Position numbers and translations under genes: made by a program
The notes under the pieces: model-generated
Database searches by the model: none
What the model was told of the DNA's origin: nothing
What the model saw: the letters and a program-made list of their open reading frames with translations, nothing else
In this document: piece after piece, positions 4,776-5,530 of the stretch
Layout: each line of letters starts with the position of its first letter
Position numbering within the stretch: position 1 is the stretch's first letter
NCBI GenBank assembly: GCA_021776885.1
Contig: JAJFFA010000025.1
Coordinates: forward strand, 1 to 5,530
Origin: Planctomycetota bacterium
GTDB lineage: Bacteria; Planctomycetota; UBA1135; GCA-002686595
Direction of reading: 5' to 3'
Length of the DNA stretch: 5,530 nucleotides

Positions 4776-5530
4776 TCCGCGTCCTCGCGCGCCGTGCCGC
4801 TGCGCCCACCGCGGTCGCCATCGTGCTCGGCGTCGCGCTCATGGCACGCATGCCGTGGCTCCCCGGCCAGCGCGGCGGCGTGGGCTTCCTGCTCGCACCC
4901 CACGTCTTCGCGAGCGCCATCCTGGCCTGCGTCCTCGGCACCTTGCTCTTCGCGGACGACAAGCGCCCGGAGCGCGACCTGCTCGCCCGCGCCCTGCCCC
5001 TCTCCCCCGCCCAGCTCTTCCTGGCGCGACTCGCGGTGGCCGCCGCGGGTTGCCTGGCGACGTACCTGGTCGCCCTGGCCTTCGCCCTCACGCCCCTGGC
5101 CGACCTGTGGCAGCGCGTGATCCACCCGGGCACCGTGCACCTCGCGCCGTCCCTGGCGCGGATCCCCCTCGACCTGACCTGGCTGAGCCTGGTGCTGGCC
5201 GTCACGGCCTGGTGTGCCACCTCCGCCGGGCGCCCGTTCCTGTCGCGCTTCGCTGGCCTGTTCGGCTTGCCCCTGGCCCTGGGCCTGGGGCAGTTCGCCC
5301 TGGCCCTGCGCCTGCCGGCGCCCCTGCCGGTGCCACTGGTCCTGACCCTCGCCGCAGCCCTGCTGCTGGCGGCCAGCGAGCGCATGCTGCGCCGTCGCGA
5401 GGTCGGCGTCGCCAGCGAACACGCGCAGGTGCTCGGCGACCCGCGCCGCGGCGACGCGCCCTGGGTGCTCGCGGCCCAGGGCCTGGCGCTGGTCCTGCCC
5501 GGCGTGGTCCTGATCGATCATCAGGTCGCC
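4763..5530 (+). CDS. Putative second ABC-2-type transporter membrane subunit, cut by right edge
   Basis: An open frame of 256 codons with no stop, continuing past the window. It begins MEFLIRVLARR and is very hydrophobic. Membrane segments are likely near residues 13-30, 43-63, 86-110, 133-151, 161-180 and 187-205, with another starting near 233. The loop ERDLLARALPLSPAQLFLAR (70-89) again shows the 'LL...LP.s..ql..aR' pattern of ABC-2 permeases, in the same place as in the preceding protein. The two therefore look like partner or distantly duplicated channel subunits. The segment at about 207-231 is polar and probably cytoplasmic. The start overlaps the upstream gene by 13 bases and has AGGAGG four bases before it, so translation is coupled. 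Third codon positions are almost all G or C, as in the neighbours. Full length and any C-terminal domain cannot be judged. Confidence 0.85.
   Translation, partial: MEFLIRVLARRAAAPTAVAIVLGVALMARMPWLPGQRGGVGFLLAPHVFASAILACVLGTLLFADDKRPERDLLARALPLSPAQLFLARLAVAAAGCLATYLVALAFALTPLADLWQRVIHPGTVHLAPSLARIPLDLTWLSLVLAVTAWCATSAGRPFLSRFAGLFGLPLALGLGQFALALRLPAPLPVPLVLTLAAALLLAASERMLRRREVGVASEHAQVLGDPRRGDAPWVLAAQGLALVLPGVVLIDHQVA

Noticed and set aside
4372..5521. Two long minus-strand open frames over the permease-like genes
   Set aside because: Their products are Arg/Gly/Gln-rich with no domain. The plus strand has overlapping starts with strong ribosome sites and membrane-protein character.

Overview
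The window comes from a very GC-rich bacterial chromosome. Codon third positions are almost always G or C: 56 of the first 60 codons of the last gene end that way. The gene content (a membrane-anchored BamE-like protein, a SunS-type glycosyltransferase with a helical-repeat tail, and a YtrA-type GntR/ABC exporter operon) would fit a high-GC Planctomycetota, Myxococcota or similar Gram-negative lineage. No marker gene is present, so the taxonomy is a guess. No rRNA, tRNA, CRISPR array, transposase or phage gene is visible.

Layout: positions 1-225 look non-coding and hold two hairpin-forming stretches. Positions 226-2549 carry three genes on the minus strand. In transcription order they are a short membrane-anchored protein with a possible NTF2-like domain (2549-2061), a family 2 glycosyltransferase (2046-994) and a membrane-anchored coiled-coil protein with a BamE/SmpA-like C-terminus (927-226). 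A 68-base divergent gap (2550-2617) contains a perfect inverted repeat, TGTAT-N4-ATACA, which is the likely operator. Positions 2618-5530 carry a tightly coupled plus-strand operon: a YtrA-subfamily GntR repressor starting at TTG, an ABC ATPase, an ABC-2-like membrane protein, and a second membrane protein that runs off the right edge.

How the genes may work together: the plus-strand genes form a self-regulated ABC exporter unit. The repressor is first in its own operon, the ATPase follows with a 4-base overlap, and two putative permeases follow with 4- and 13-base overlaps. In Bacillus the related ytr operon responds to cell-envelope stress. The divergent genes encode membrane-anchored proteins and a glycosyltransferase and share the control region, so a joint role in the cell envelope is possible but is inference. 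The plus-strand genes after the repressor have strong Shine-Dalgarno sites; the three minus-strand genes and the repressor have none that I can see.
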